Of a DNA stretch of 64,000 nt, positions 9,361-18,414 are shown piece after piece. Numbering within the stretch: position 1 is the stretch's first letter; every line of letters begins with the position of its first letter. Origin of the DNA: Hyphomonadaceae bacterium (GTDB lineage: Bacteria; Pseudomonadota; Alphaproteobacteria; Caulobacterales; Hyphomonadaceae); NCBI GenBank assembly GCA_024742355.1, contig JANSYM010000002.1, forward strand, positions 124,001-188,000, given 5' to 3'. The translations under genes were made by a program, and so were the position numbers. The notes beneath the pieces were generated by a model. It was not told where the DNA came from, did not search any database, and saw only the letters and a list, made by a program, of their open reading frames with translations.

Positions 9361-10231
9361 TCGCGGCTTGCTCCTTGAACTGGTCAATCACGCTTTTGAG
9401 CGCGAGTCCCGCATTCGTCAAATCAAGCGATGCAGATTTCGAGCACAGTGTGTTTGCCTCTCGGTTCATCTCTTGCGCCAGAAAGCCGAGATCGCGGCCG
9501 ACAGCGCCCTCACTCTCAATCAGCGATTGACCGCGATCGATATGAGCCTGCAGGCGGTCGAGCTCTTCTGTGACATCAGCCTTCGCGGCCAGAACTGCGA
9601 TTTCGGTCACCAGACGTTCGTCCGAGACCAAGCCCTCGGCATCGAATTCAGCAATCCGCGTGCGGTACTTTTCACCGAGCGCGGACCGCTGTGCATCGGC
9701 GTGTTGAAGGGCATCCTGCGTATGCGCCCGCATCTCAGACAATTGTCCGACGAACAGAGATTTCAACTCTTCGCCTTCCTGTATCCGGCGATCATGGAGC
9801 GCAGCGACCACAGCCTTACCGGACGCGATCAAAGCGTCGATCGCGCCATCAATCTCAATAAGGTCGCGCATTGATAAGGTTTCTGCTTCAACGACGCCAC
9901 GAATTCCCATCAGTGTGGCGAGTGCGGGGCCAGTGGCGAGTGCTCCCTCCGCGCGTTCATAAGCCGCCATCAGGGTGGCAAGCACCGCTTCATTGATGCT
10001 GACCGTTTCGCCATCCGAAAGCTCAATCCGTAGGCCAATTTGCAAACTGCCACGCTTAAACATTGAGCTGACCGTCTTGCGCACGGCCTGGTCAACCGCT
10101 TCCAGACCAGACGGCATGTTTACGCGCACGTCGAGGCCTTTGCCATTGACGCTACGTGCTTCCCAACTCCAGCTGCCCCACTCGGCTTCCTCGCTCACGC
10201 GCGCGAAGCCCGTCATCCCGGAAATACCCAT
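9350..10231 (-). CDS. YicC/YloC family endoribonuclease
   Basis: The YicC family start M-G-I-S-G-M-T-G-F-A-R and the segment W-E-x-R-S-V-N-G-K-G-L-D-V are present. So is the C-terminal block F-L-A-Q-E-M-N-R-E-A-N-T-L with the closing K-S/S-x-D-x-x-x repeats. E. coli YicC acts as an endoribonuclease, so an RNA-decay role is inferred. The ATG at 10231 shares one base with the mltG stop (TGATG). A TTG one codon upstream is possible but unnecessary. It lies directly upstream of gmk, its usual neighbour. Confidence 0.9.
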   Translation of the reverse strand: MGISGMTGFARVSEEAEWGSWSWEARSVNGKGLDVRVNMPSGLEAVDQAVRKTVSSMFKRGSLQIGLRIELSDGETVSINEAVLATLMAAYERAEGALATGPALATLMGIRGVVEAETLSMRDLIEIDGAIDALIASGKAVVAALHDRRIQEGEELKSLFVGQLSEMRAHTQDALQHADAQRSALGEKYRTRIAEFDAEGLVSDERLVTEIAVLAAKADVTEELDRLQAHIDRGQSLIESEGAVGRDLGFLAQEMNREANTLCSKSASLDLTNAGLALKSVIDQFKEQAANVE

Positions 10232-11256
10232 CAATTCTCCCGTTCGCGCGAGATTTCCCCGCGTTCATAAGCGCGGTACGCCGCGACATTCCTTTGATGC
10301 TCGGCATAGGTCTCGGCGAACAGATGTCCACCCTTTCCGTCGGCGACAAAGAACACGTAATCCGTGGCGGGCGGGTCCAGCACAGCCGCGATCGCATCCC
10401 GTCCGGGATTGCAGATCGGCGTCTTGGGCAGACCATCAATCTGATATGTGTTCCAATCTGTCTTGCGATCAATTTCTGAGCGATACAGCGTCCGGCGCTG
10501 CCCACTGCGATTGTACAGCGGTTCACCCTTGGATACGCCATAAATGATCGTCGGATCGCTTTCGAGCCGCATGCCTTTCAACAACCGCCCGACGAACAAG
10601 CCCGCTACAATCGGACGCTCATCGGCTGATGCAGTTTCTTTCTCGACCACGGAGGCCAGGATGATCGCTTCCTCCGGCGTACTGATCGGCAAACCGTCCT
10701 GGCGCGTTGGCCAGAGCTCGACCAGCAAGGCCTGCTGCGCGGTTTCCATACGCTCAAGGAATTGGGTCCGCGTCGTATTGGCACCAAACGCGTAGGTATC
10801 CGGCAACAGGACGCCTTCCGGGATTTCCCGCTCGGGTAAATCGCCGATCAGATGATCTGCCGCCTCGACGCGGCGCAGGATCTGCGCCGTGGTCAAGCCT
10901 TCTGGAATGGTCAGGCGGTATTCGATGACATCGCCATCGATGAATTGCTGCAGAATATCGATTACGCTGGACCGCGCCGGAACGATATAGGACCCGGCCT
11001 TGAGATCGGTTTCGACATCGTCGATCCGGGCTTTCAGTCGCAAGATGCGTTTATCTTCAATAAGGCCTTCAGTTTCCAGCCGCGTGGCAACACTATTGAG
11101 GGCTTCACCTCTCTCGATGGTGAATTCGTATTCGGCGGCCAGCGGGCCCGGCTTGGCCAATTCGCCCTGCAGCCAGAACCAGCCATAGGCCAAGCCACCG
11201 CCGGCGATAATGGCGATGACAATCACAAACGCGAAAAGAGCTTTAAGAAAACGCAT
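10231..11256 (-). CDS. mltG: Endolytic murein transglycosylase MltG
   Basis: MltG is an inner-membrane lytic transglycosylase that cuts nascent glycan strands and is thought to terminate them. One N-terminal membrane segment (about residues 5-28) precedes a LysM-like domain. The YceG domain follows, with catalytic Glu205 in A-S-V-V-E-K-E-T, S-D-P-T-I-I-Y-G and the C-terminal N-T-Y-x-x-x-G-L-P-x-x-P-I-C-N-P-G block. Length is 341 aa. It lies between fabF and yicC, an arrangement common in Alphaproteobacteria, and is translationally coupled to yicC. Confidence 0.95.
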   Translation of the reverse strand: MRFLKALFAFVIVIAIIAGGGLAYGWFWLQGELAKPGPLAAEYEFTIERGEALNSVATRLETEGLIEDKRILRLKARIDDVETDLKAGSYIVPARSSVIDILQQFIDGDVIEYRLTIPEGLTTAQILRRVEAADHLIGDLPEREIPEGVLLPDTYAFGANTTRTQFLERMETAQQALLVELWPTRQDGLPISTPEEAIILASVVEKETASADERPIVAGLFVGRLLKGMRLESDPTIIYGVSKGEPLYNRSGQRRTLYRSEIDRKTDWNTYQIDGLPKTPICNPGRDAIAAVLDPPATDYVFFVADGKGGHLFAETYAEHQRNVAAYRAYERGEISREREN

Positions 11257-11313
11257 GCAGACGCAAAGTCCTGTTCTGGCCCCAGCGCTTAGTTGGTCGC
11301 GTTAGTCGCGGAT

Positions 11314-12609
11314 CTAGTCAACCTGCTTAAGTATGAGAGATGCGTTAGTTCCGCCAAATCCGAAAGAGTTGGTCATGGCGGCGCGCACCTGACCCTTCTT
11401 TGCCTTGTGCGGGATCAGATCGATCGGCGACTCAACACTCGGATTATCGAGGTTCAGCGTCGGTGGCATGACCTGATCACGAATGGCCAGCGCGCAGAAT
11501 GCGGTTTCGATGGCCCCAGCAGCGCCCAGCAAGTGCCCGACAGCTGATTTTGTCGACGACAGTGACAGGTTCTTGGAGTGGTCACCGAACAGGCGCTCGA
11601 CTGCACCGACTTCGCCTTCATCGCCGCGCGGCGTCGAGGTGCCGTGGGCGTTGACATAGTCAATCTGGTCGAGGGTGACGCCAAGGTTACGCTCGGCATG
11701 ACCAGCGGCCATCTTCATTGCACGATACCCGCCTTCAGCACCTTCGGCTGGAGCGGTGATATGGTGCGCATCACCCGTAAGACCGTAGCCGGCCACTTCA
11801 GCATAGATTTTCGCGCCGCGGGCTTTCGCATGCTCATACTCTTCGAGCACGAGAACCGCTGCGCCCTCGCCCATGACAAAACCATCGCGTGCCTCGTCAT
11901 ATGGACGTGAGGCGCGTTTCGGTTCGTCATTGAACTTGGTCGACATGGCTTTGGCTGCACAGAATCCGGCGATCGCCAGTTCGCAGATCACCGCCTCGGA
12001 ACCGCCAGCCACCATGACGTCAGCATCGCCATACTGAATGAGACGAGCAGAATCACCAATCGCGTGGGCGCCTGTTGCACAGGCGGTGACGACAGAGTGA
12101 TTTGGTCCCTTGAAGCCATGCTTGATCGAGACCTGGCCCGAGGCCAGATTGATCAGCGCGGAGGGAATAAAGAACGGGCTCACCTTTCGCGGCCCATTCT
12201 CATAGAGATTGATCGACGAGTCATAGATACTCTGTAGTCCGCCGATGCCGGACCCGATCAGAACGCCTGTGCGTTCCTGCTGGTCCTGCGTTTCAGCCAC
12301 CCATCCAGAATCCTGCACAGCTTCTTCGGCGGCGCCGATGGCGTACAGGATAAACTCATCGATACGGCGACGCTCCTTGGCGCTGGACACCGCATCGGGG
12401 TCGAACGCATGAGGATCGTCTTCAGAGCCACCGCCGCGGCCATCCTTGTATGGAACCTGGAAAGCAATCTTGCAGGCCGTATTTTCCGGATCGAACGTGT
12501 CGATCGGACCTGCACCGGACTCTCCAGCAATCAATCTTTCCCAAGACGCCTCTCGATTAGCAGCGAGAGGCGAAATGATTCCAATACCTGTAATGACAAC
12601 GCGGCGCAT
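11314..12609 (-). CDS. fabF: 3-oxoacyl-ACP synthase II FabF
   Basis: FabF condenses malonyl-ACP with acyl-ACP during elongation of fatty acids. The Cys-His-His triad is visible: Cys177 in T-A-C-A-T-G, His in N-A-H-G-T-S-T-P, and His in S-A-V-G-H-L-L-G-A-A-G. The N-terminus V-V-I-T-G-I-G and the C-terminal N-S-F-G-F-G-G-T-N are typical. There is a family-like insertion with a G-R-G-G-G stretch near residues 57-61. It starts 10 bp after acpP in the same operon. Confidence 0.97.
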   Translation of the reverse strand: MRRVVITGIGIISPLAANREASWERLIAGESGAGPIDTFDPENTACKIAFQVPYKDGRGGGSEDDPHAFDPDAVSSAKERRRIDEFILYAIGAAEEAVQDSGWVAETQDQQERTGVLIGSGIGGLQSIYDSSINLYENGPRKVSPFFIPSALINLASGQVSIKHGFKGPNHSVVTACATGAHAIGDSARLIQYGDADVMVAGGSEAVICELAIAGFCAAKAMSTKFNDEPKRASRPYDEARDGFVMGEGAAVLVLEEYEHAKARGAKIYAEVAGYGLTGDAHHITAPAEGAEGGYRAMKMAAGHAERNLGVTLDQIDYVNAHGTSTPRGDEGEVGAVERLFGDHSKNLSLSSTKSAVGHLLGAAGAIETAFCALAIRDQVMPPTLNLDNPSVESPIDLIPHKAKKGQVRAAMTNSFGFGGTNASLILKQVD

Positions 12610-12619
12610 GTATCAGCCT

Positions 12620-12856
12620 CTAACCGATGTGAGCGTTGATGTGAGACACCGCGTCACCGACGGTGCGGATGTTTTCCTGCACGTCGTCCGGGATCTCAAT
12701 GTTGAACTCTTCTTCAAAAGCCATGACCAGCTCGACCAGGTCGAGTGAGTCAGCGCCCAGATCGTCGATAAAGCTTGCGCTCTCAACAACCTTGTCACCT
12801 TCTACGTCGAGATTTTCGACAACGATTTTTTTAACACGCTCAAGAACGTCAGACAT
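12620..12856 (-). CDS. acpP: Acyl carrier protein
   Basis: AcpP carries growing acyl chains on a 4'-phosphopantetheine arm. The 78-residue protein is highly acidic and has the attachment site G-A-D-S-L-D-L-V-E at Ser37. An upstream in-frame start at 12925 would add 23 non-homologous residues; ATG 12856 with AGAGAGG upstream is correct. A 115-bp gap separates it from fabG and holds a promoter candidate, which would let acpP be expressed above the rest of the operon. Confidence 0.98.
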   Translation of the reverse strand: MSDVLERVKKIVVENLDVEGDKVVESASFIDDLGADSLDLVELVMAFEEEFNIEIPDDVQENIRTVGDAVSHINAHIG

Positions 12857-12912
12857 GGATACCTCTCTGATACTGCCTGATGGATAGGCTCTCGCAGGAG
12901 CCATGGTGTTGC

Positions 12913-12941
12913 CGTTAGCACACACTTTGCGACAACGCCAA
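12913..12941 (-). promoter_or_regulatory. Candidate acpP promoter
   Basis: Read on the minus strand, TTGGCG (12941-12936) and CTAACG (12918-12913) are 17 bp apart in the fabG-acpP gap, about 57 bases before the acpP ATG. The hexamers match only partly. Confidence 0.3.
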
Positions 12942-12971
12942 GCCCTGCATACTGTGGAAAGTGCTATGAAA

Positions 12972-13709
12972 TCAGATCATCGCCATTCCGCCATTCACAT
13001 GTAGGGTCTGCCCCGTCACATATGAAGCTTCGTCGGAGGCCAAATACACAGCAGCTGCTGCGATATCGCCTCCTTGCCCCAGTCGGCCCGATGGAATCTG
13101 GCCCAGAAGCGCCTCTTTCTGGGCGTCTGGCAGCACATCTGTCATGGGTGATTCGATAAATCCTGGGGCGATCGTATTGGCCGTAATGCCGCGGCTCGCG
13201 ACTTCCTGCGCCATAGATTTCGTAAAGCCGATCATGCCCGCCTTGGACGCGCAATAGTTGGACTGGCCCGGATTGCCGGTGACGCCGACGATCGACGCGA
13301 TTCCAATAATTCGACCGCCGCGGGCCTTCATCATCGGCCGCACCGCTTTCCGGCACAGGCGGAAATAGCTCTCCAGATTCACGCGGATAATGTCTTGAAA
13401 ATCCTCGTCTTTCATCTGCATGAGCAGTTTGTCACGGGTGACACCTGCATTGGCGACAAGGATGTCGAGCTTCCCCGCCTGCTCAATTGCGGTGCCAACC
13501 AACGCGTCGGCCTGATCCGGGTCAGACAGGTCACATGCGGCAATGTGCGTACGCTCACCGAGCTCCGCGGCCAGAGCCTCAAGTTTCTCGACGCGGCGGC
13601 CAGACAGGATCACGTCAGCGCCTGCGGCATGCATGGTGCGGGCGATCGATTCGCCGATCCCGCCGGTTGCACCGGTGACCAACGCGGATTTTCCACTCAG
13701 ATTGAACAT
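12972..13709 (-). CDS. fabG: 3-oxoacyl-ACP reductase FabG
   Basis: FabG is the NADPH-dependent ketoreductase of fatty-acid elongation. It is a short-chain dehydrogenase with the cofactor motif T-G-A-T-G-G-I-G at about 12-19, N-A-G near 87-89, catalytic Ser139, and Tyr152/Lys156 in N-Y-C-A-S-K. The C-terminal [12 protein letters not shown] motif is the standard FabG ending. An AGGAG lies upstream of ATG 13709. It is placed between fabD and acpP as expected. Confidence 0.96.
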   Translation of the reverse strand: MFNLSGKSALVTGATGGIGESIARTMHAAGADVILSGRRVEKLEALAAELGERTHIAACDLSDPDQADALVGTAIEQAGKLDILVANAGVTRDKLLMQMKDEDFQDIIRVNLESYFRLCRKAVRPMMKARGGRIIGIASIVGVTGNPGQSNYCASKAGMIGFTKSMAQEVASRGITANTIAPGFIESPMTDVLPDAQKEALLGQIPSGRLGQGGDIAAAAVYLASDEASYVTGQTLHVNGGMAMI

Positions 13710-13728
13710 TTCTATCGCTCTCCTGCGT

Positions 13729-14682
13729 CTAGGACGCGCCGTTCAGGCGTTCAGCCACGGCGTCAATTTGCTCCGGAGTGCCCATGGTGAGCCCCTCCAA
13801 TTCGCGAACCGTGCGGCGGTTCATAACACTCAAAACTTTTCCAGCGCCCGCTTCGATTGTGGTTTTTACACCCTCTGAGGCCATGTATTGCACAGATTCT
13901 GTCCAGCGCACCTGCCCGGTCACCTGATCGACCAATTGTTGGCGTATGGCATCGGGATCGGTACCCGCAATGGCCGTTACATTCGCTACGAGCGGGGCAG
14001 ATGGCGCTACGATCTCGATATCACCAAGGGCCTGCGCCATGGCATCGGCAGCTGGCTGCATCAGGGAACAATGGAACGGCGCGGATACTGGCAACAGAAC
14101 CGCCTTCTTCACGCCGGCTTCCTTGGCACCGGAAATCGCAAGTTCAACGGCTGACTTGGCGCCCGAAATCACGATCTGACCGGGCGCATTGTCATTGGCA
14201 ATCTCGCATGGGCCTTCAGAGGCACCCGCGGCGCACAAGGCAGCGGCTTGTTCCGGGCTGGCGCCAAGCAGCGCCGCCATGGCGCCTTCGCCGGCAGGGA
14301 CAGCGTCTTGCATCGCATTGCCACGAATACGAAGCACCTTCGCACAATCACCAACCGAGATGGCCCCGGCGGAGGCCAAAGCTGAATATTCACCGAGAGA
14401 GTGCCCGGCAACAAACCTGGCCTTGTCTGCACCAATGCCGTGCGCGGCCTCGAGAGCGCGCATCGCAGCGACGCTGACCGCCATCAAGGCCGGCTGCGTG
14501 TTGGCCGTCAGCTTGAGGTCGTCTTCGGAGCCGGACCATATCAGGCCGGACAGGTCCTGACCCAGTGCGTCGTCGACTTCTTCGAAAACAGCTTTGGCAG
14601 CGGGATAGGCATCGGCGAGGTCCTTGCCCATGCCGATAAACTGACTGCCCTGCCCCGGGAAGATAAATGCGAAATCGCTCAT
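13729..14682 (-). CDS. fabD: Malonyl-CoA:ACP transacylase FabD
   Basis: FabD moves the malonyl group from CoA to ACP. The N-terminal F-I-F-P-G-Q-G-S-Q and the nucleophile elbow G-H-S-L-G-E-Y (Ser95) are diagnostic. The substrate-binding arginine and histidine regions follow, with S-A-P-F-H-C-S-L near residue 200. AAGGAG sits eight bases before ATG 14682. It is the first gene of the minus-strand operon fabD-fabG-acpP-fabF-mltG-yicC-gmk, transcribed divergently from the lyase-family gene at 14813. Confidence 0.97.
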   Translation of the reverse strand: MSDFAFIFPGQGSQFIGMGKDLADAYPAAKAVFEEVDDALGQDLSGLIWSGSEDDLKLTANTQPALMAVSVAAMRALEAAHGIGADKARFVAGHSLGEYSALASAGAISVGDCAKVLRIRGNAMQDAVPAGEGAMAALLGASPEQAAALCAAGASEGPCEIANDNAPGQIVISGAKSAVELAISGAKEAGVKKAVLLPVSAPFHCSLMQPAADAMAQALGDIEIVAPSAPLVANVTAIAGTDPDAIRQQLVDQVTGQVRWTESVQYMASEGVKTTIEAGAGKVLSVMNRRTVRELEGLTMGTPEQIDAVAERLNGAS

Positions 14683-14727
14683 ACCTGCTCCTTAACGATA
14701 TTTCGCGCCCGCTTAAGGCGCTCTGTT

Positions 14728-14755
14728 GGTATAGGCAAGTACTGGGGGCAAGCAA
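14728..14755 (-). promoter_or_regulatory. Candidate fabD operon promoter
   Basis: On the minus strand, TTGCTT (14755-14750) and TATACC (14733-14728) are separated by 16 bp, about 45 bases upstream of the fabD ATG in the 130-bp divergent gap. Confidence 0.35.
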
Positions 14756-14812
14756 CGGGTGGCGCATTGGTTTGGCTAGGCCTAAATTCACTCCACACCT
14801 TGGAGGATTTGA

Positions 14813-15640
14813 ATGACCGACCAACACACGAAAGGCGAAACATTTCGGGCCTTGCATGAAAATGGCTGCTTTATCATCCCGAACCCGTGGGATGTGGGTT
14901 CGGCGAAGTTGATGACGGGTCTCGGCTTTCAAGCGCTCGCGAGTACCAGCTCAGGCTATGCGCGATCGACTGGCGTCAATGATTATGAACTGACCCGCGA
15001 TCAGGTCATCTCGCATGTCCGCGATCTTTGCGCGGCGACGCCCTTGCCTGTTTCAGCCGATCTGGAAAACGGATTTGGACACAGACCGGAAGAATGCGCC
15101 GAAACAATCCGGCTGGGTGGAGCAGCCGGACTGGTAGGCGGTTCGATCGAGGACTTTAACGGGACACCTGGTGAGCAGTACGAGATCGCGCACGCCAAAG
15201 ACCGGGTCGCCGCCGCGGTCGAAGCCGCTCGCGCACTGCCATTTGCTTTCACACTGACCGCTCGCGCGGAAAACCATTTCGCTGGCAATGGCGATCTCGC
15301 GGATACCATCGCTCGCCTGCAAGCCTATCAGGAGGCGGGCGCCGATGTGCTATATGCGCCCGGGCTGAGAAGCAAAGACGATATTGCCAGAGTGCTCGCA
15401 TCCGTCGACCGTCCGATCAATGTCTTGCTGGGGCCAAAAGACGGATTTGTTCCGGTATCTGAACTCGCCGAATTGGGCGTTCGCAGAATCAGCGTCGGCG
15501 GCGCGCTCGCCAACGTCGCTATGGACGCCGTGATCAAGGCCAGCCGCGAACTTTTGGGGCCTGGCACATTCGGATTTCTAGACCAGGTGTCTCCCGCATC
15601 TGAAATCATCGAGTTGATGTTCGGCAACACCGAGCCATAA
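14813..15640 (+). CDS. Isocitrate lyase/PEP mutase family protein
   Basis: The protein is a 275-residue TIM-barrel member of the isocitrate lyase/phosphoenolpyruvate mutase superfamily. It shows I-P-N-P-W-D-V-G-S-A near residue 22, the metal-binding S-A-D-L-E-N-G-F-G at 81-89, and G-G-S-I-E-D at 109-114. It lacks the K-K-C-G-H loop of true isocitrate lyase, so it is closer to the oxaloacetate hydrolase, carboxyvinyl-phosphonate and PEP mutase-like branch. The actual substrate is unknown. GGAGG lies eight bases before ATG 14813. It stands alone and divergent from fabD. Confidence 0.85.
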   Translation: MTDQHTKGETFRALHENGCFIIPNPWDVGSAKLMTGLGFQALASTSSGYARSTGVNDYELTRDQVISHVRDLCAATPLPVSADLENGFGHRPEECAETIRLGGAAGLVGGSIEDFNGTPGEQYEIAHAKDRVAAAVEAARALPFAFTLTARAENHFAGNGDLADTIARLQAYQEAGADVLYAPGLRSKDDIARVLASVDRPINVLLGPKDGFVPVSELAELGVRRISVGGALANVAMDAVIKASRELLGPGTFGFLDQVSPASEIIELMFGNTEP

Positions 15641-15666
15641 CCCGTACGCGCGAATGCAATTTCGGC

Positions 15667-15695
15667 TTGATTTCTGGCCGTGTCTGCGCTTTACG
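15667..15695 (+). promoter_or_regulatory. Candidate promoter of the rpsF operon
   Basis: TTGATT (15667-15672) and TTTACG (15690-15695) are 17 bp apart. Transcription from here would give a roughly 110-nt 5' leader with several G/C-rich inverted segments before rpsF, room for the S6:S18 feedback element known from other bacteria. I could not recognise that element itself. Confidence 0.38.
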
Positions 15696-15811
15696 ACCCG
15701 CTTCGCAAGGTTTGCGGTCCTCGACCCCGGAATGAGCCGGACAAGAGGGGCCATCGTCGAAGGGTTTTCCCGCCCATCTGCGCCGCAAGCCAGAACTTTG
15801 GGAAAGATATT

Positions 15812-16150
15812 ATGGCATTATACGAGCACGTCCTCATTGCGAGGCCGGACATCTCGCCCGCTCAGGTCGAGTCGTTGATGGAAGAGCTCTCAGGCTTCCT
15901 CGACAAACAGGGTGCGAAAGTTGCTAAGTCCGAATATTGGGGCCTTCGCAATCTCTCTTACCACATCAACAAGCAGCGCAAGGGACACTACTCCCTGTTC
16001 AACATTGACGGCCCTGCCGACGCGATCCACGAGCTGGAACGTCAGCACCGCCTGTCTGACGACATCATGCGCTACATGACCATCAAGGTTGAAGAGTTCG
16101 ACGAGAACCCATCGCCGATGATGAGCCGCAAAAACCGTCGCGACGACTAG
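15812..16150 (+). CDS. rpsF: 30S ribosomal protein bS6
   Basis: Ribosomal protein S6 binds 16S rRNA together with S18 on the 30S platform. The sequence [10 protein letters not shown] at the start, [12 protein letters not shown] and H-Y-S-L-F-N-I are typical. ATG 15812 gives 112 aa and removes a non-homologous extension possible from 15680. It heads rpsF-rpsR-rplI. Confidence 0.97.
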   Translation: MALYEHVLIARPDISPAQVESLMEELSGFLDKQGAKVAKSEYWGLRNLSYHINKQRKGHYSLFNIDGPADAIHELERQHRLSDDIMRYMTIKVEEFDENPSPMMSRKNRRDD

Positions 16151-16167
16151 AGGAAGGAACAGATATC

Positions 16168-16437
16168 ATGGCTTCCAGAAACACCTCTGGCATCAACATC
16201 ACCAACATTCCGGCCCGCCGTTCATTCGGCCGTCGCCGCAAGGTTGATCCGTTTTCCGGCGATAAAGCGCCGAAAATCGACTATAAAGACGTGAAGCTTC
16301 TGCAGCGCTACATCTCCGAGAAGGGCAAGATTGTCCCGTCACGGATTACGGCTGTGAACTTCAAGAACCAGCGCAAGCTTGCCAAGGCCATTAAACGTGC
16401 CCGCATGCTCGCGCTTCTTCCGTTCACTGTGAAGTAA
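16168..16437 (+). CDS. rpsR: 30S ribosomal protein bS18
   Basis: S18 is the small basic partner of S6 in the 30S platform. The core [12 protein letters not shown] and the ending [12 protein letters not shown] are diagnostic. It starts 17 bp after rpsF with GAGGAAGGA upstream. Length is 89 aa. Confidence 0.98.
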   Translation: MASRNTSGINITNIPARRSFGRRRKVDPFSGDKAPKIDYKDVKLLQRYISEKGKIVPSRITAVNFKNQRKLAKAIKRARMLALLPFTVK

Positions 16438-16449
16438 GGAGACAGTCCG

Positions 16450-17034
16450 ATGCAAATCATTCTCCTTGAGCGTGTGGAAAACCTGGGCGGCCTCGGTGAC
16501 GAGGTCAGCGTCAAGAACGGTTTTGCGCGCAACTTCCTGCTTCCAAAAGGCAAGGCTCTGATCGCGAATGCACAGAACCGCGCCCGTTTCGAAGCTGAGC
16601 GTGAAGCGATTGAAAAACGCAATGCCGAAGCGCGCGATGCCGCGTCTTCTGCCGGTACCAGCCTCGACGGCGAGACATTCGTGCTGATCCGTCAATCTGG
16701 CGCAACCGGTCAACTTTACGGTTCGGTCAATGCCCGTGACATCGTCGAAATTGCAGGCGAAGCCGGTCACAAGATCAAACGCGAGCAGGTTCGCCTGAAC
16801 GCGCCGATCAAGACCCTTGGTCTGCACGAAGTCGGGATCCGCCTGCACGCAGAAGTCCGTGTTGAAATCACCGTCAACGTCGCCCGCTCAACTGACGAAG
16901 CTGAGCGCCAGGCCGCTGGTGAGAACATCATCGAGACCCTGCAAGCTGAGCAGCAAGCCGCTGAGACCGAGCAAGCCTCTGAAATGGCAGAAGCCGCCGC
17001 AGAGCTCGACACGGCACCGGAAGGCGACGAATAG
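16450..17034 (+). CDS. rplI: 50S ribosomal protein bL9
   Basis: L9 binds 23S rRNA near the L1 stalk. The N-domain begins M-Q-I-I-L-L-E-R-V and has the V-K-N-G-F-A-R-N-F-L-L-P-K-G-K-A signature. A helix and a C-domain follow. At 194 aa it has the acidic, Glu/Ala-rich C-terminal tail (about 155-194) seen in alphaproteobacterial L9. It closes the operon and is followed 21 bp later by an intrinsic terminator. Confidence 0.97.
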   Translation: MQIILLERVENLGGLGDEVSVKNGFARNFLLPKGKALIANAQNRARFEAEREAIEKRNAEARDAASSAGTSLDGETFVLIRQSGATGQLYGSVNARDIVEIAGEAGHKIKREQVRLNAPIKTLGLHEVGIRLHAEVRVEITVNVARSTDEAERQAAGENIIETLQAEQQAAETEQASEMAEAAAELDTAPEGDE

Positions 17035-17055
17035 TCGACCCTTTTAGAATTGAGA

Positions 17056-17085
17056 AAAGCCGCTCCTTTCGGGGCGGCTTTTTTT
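17056..17085 (+). terminator. Intrinsic terminator after rplI
   Basis: An 11-bp stem (AAAGCCGCTCC pairing with GGGGCGGCTTT, one G-U pair) with a TTTC loop is followed by a run of T. It is the clearest Rho-independent terminator in the window and separates rplI from the convergent dioxygenase gene. Confidence 0.92.
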
Positions 17086-17103
17086 GTGACGATCGTCAGT
17101 TAC

Positions 17104-17952
17104 TCAGAATTCTGTGTCCGCTATGGTCAGTCGGTGTAACAGACGGTCATAGCCGTCATATCCGCCAGAGGCCGCGTGCAGCAGTGAGCGATTGTCCCAC
17201 ATGACCAGCATGTCCTTTTCCCATGGGTGGGAATAGACAAGATCCTCATGTGTCTGGTGCTGATAGAATTCCATCATCAGCGCCGTACTCTCGGATTTCT
17301 CGAGCCCGGCAAAGCCCTGGATGTAGGCGGGAGAGCTATAGAGCGCTTTTTGTCCCGTTTCCCGATGAGTGCGCACGAATGGGTGCTCGCGTTTCTCCAA
17401 CGCCTTTTCACTGGGAATGATCTTCATGCTCCGGCCGGAGTCCTGATCATCATCACCGTAAGCCCCTTTGGGCGAGTATCCGAGCTCGGCAGAGTGGATC
17501 GCCGTTAGTTGATCTGCCTTGTCGCGTAAATCATCGGGAAGACGCTCATAAGCTGCGACCTGATCCGCAAACCGCGTGTTGCCGCCATGCGGCGGGATGG
17601 TGATGCCGTACAGAACGGTTCCGGCTGGCGGGATCTCCAGGAAGCTCCAGTCGGTGTGGTACGCCTCGGCAAAGATCGGTGTCTTCTCGTCCGCATTGCG
17701 CTGGATCGCAGCGATATGCTCGTGGCCATCGATGTGCCCGAAGAACGGGTCTTCCCCGAAGTCGCCAAAATGAAGCGTCACGCGCTCCAGATCTGAATCC
17801 GTCAAAGTTTGATTCGGGTATATGAGCAGCTTGTTCTCAACCCAGTGCGATCGCAGCTCTGCGACAAGATCATCTGACAGGTCTTCGCGCAGATCAATTC
17901 CGGTGACGACGGCGCCACAAATCGCGCCCGTTGGCTCAACTTTCAAGCTCAT
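17104..17952 (-). CDS. TauD/TfdA family Fe(II)/2-oxoglutarate dioxygenase
   Basis: The 282-residue protein carries the TauD facial triad: H99 and D101 in Y-H-T-D-W, and H259 in S-L-L-H-A-A. The 2-oxoglutarate-binding arginine is R274 in H-R-L-T-I. Members hydroxylate substrates such as taurine, aryloxyacetates or alkyl sulfates; the substrate here is unknown. There is no tauABC transporter or sulfonate gene nearby, so taurine use cannot be inferred. GGAGG precedes ATG 17952. It lies 70 bp downstream of sdhE on the same strand. Confidence 0.88.
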   Translation of the reverse strand: MSLKVEPTGAICGAVVTGIDLREDLSDDLVAELRSHWVENKLLIYPNQTLTDSDLERVTLHFGDFGEDPFFGHIDGHEHIAAIQRNADEKTPIFAEAYHTDWSFLEIPPAGTVLYGITIPPHGGNTRFADQVAAYERLPDDLRDKADQLTAIHSAELGYSPKGAYGDDDQDSGRSMKIIPSEKALEKREHPFVRTHRETGQKALYSSPAYIQGFAGLEKSESTALMMEFYQHQTHEDLVYSHPWEKDMLVMWDNRSLLHAASGGYDGYDRLLHRLTIADTEF

Positions 17953-18022
17953 ATTCTATCCTCCACCGCCAGCATACGCAGGCGAAACGGATAGTCCATC
18001 TCGAACGCTGGATGCCGCCGCG

Positions 18023-18298
18023 CTAACCCGCGTGGGCTTCGTAGCGGAATTCCATCATGCGGTGCAGGAGCGGGCTTTCAAAATTGCTCGGCACGGCCTT
18101 CTGCCCCACAAGCCAGGCATAGACTTCCCAATCCGGCGTTGCCAGCAGGCGTTCAAACTCCGACACGTCATCATCGCTCATCGCCGCGAGATGCGCGTCG
18201 GCGAAAGACCCCATCAACAGGTCCATTTCCCGAAACCCACGACGCCAGGCGCGGAATTTAACTTTGCGACGACGTTCATCTAGCGGGGGCTGGCTCAT
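18023..18298 (-). CDS. sdhE: FAD assembly factor SdhE
   Basis: SdhE promotes covalent FAD attachment to the succinate dehydrogenase flavoprotein. The 91-residue protein has the family R-A-W-R-R-G-F-R-E-M-D motif near residue 17, containing the R-G-x-x-E signature. The D-W-E-V-Y-A-W-L segment and a short C-terminal tail follow. ATG 18298 has AGGAG eight bases upstream; the longer frame from 18376 is not supported. In many Alphaproteobacteria sdhE is divergent from recG, as here. Confidence 0.93.
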   Translation of the reverse strand: MSQPPLDERRRKVKFRAWRRGFREMDLLMGSFADAHLAAMSDDDVSEFERLLATPDWEVYAWLVGQKAVPSNFESPLLHRMMEFRYEAHAG

Positions 18299-18414
18299 CT
18301 TCGATACTCCTAATGCCAAGAGTGTAGGCCGATCAGTCAGCTCTGCACAGGGTAATCGTGTCGCGCACAGGATCACATCTTGTAACCGGGTGACGGTTCA
18401 TCGCATAAGACGGA

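Noticed and set aside
14813-15640. Isocitrate lyase (aceA)
   Set aside because: Too short and without the K-K-C-G-H active-site loop; better as a PEP-mutase/ICL-like family member.
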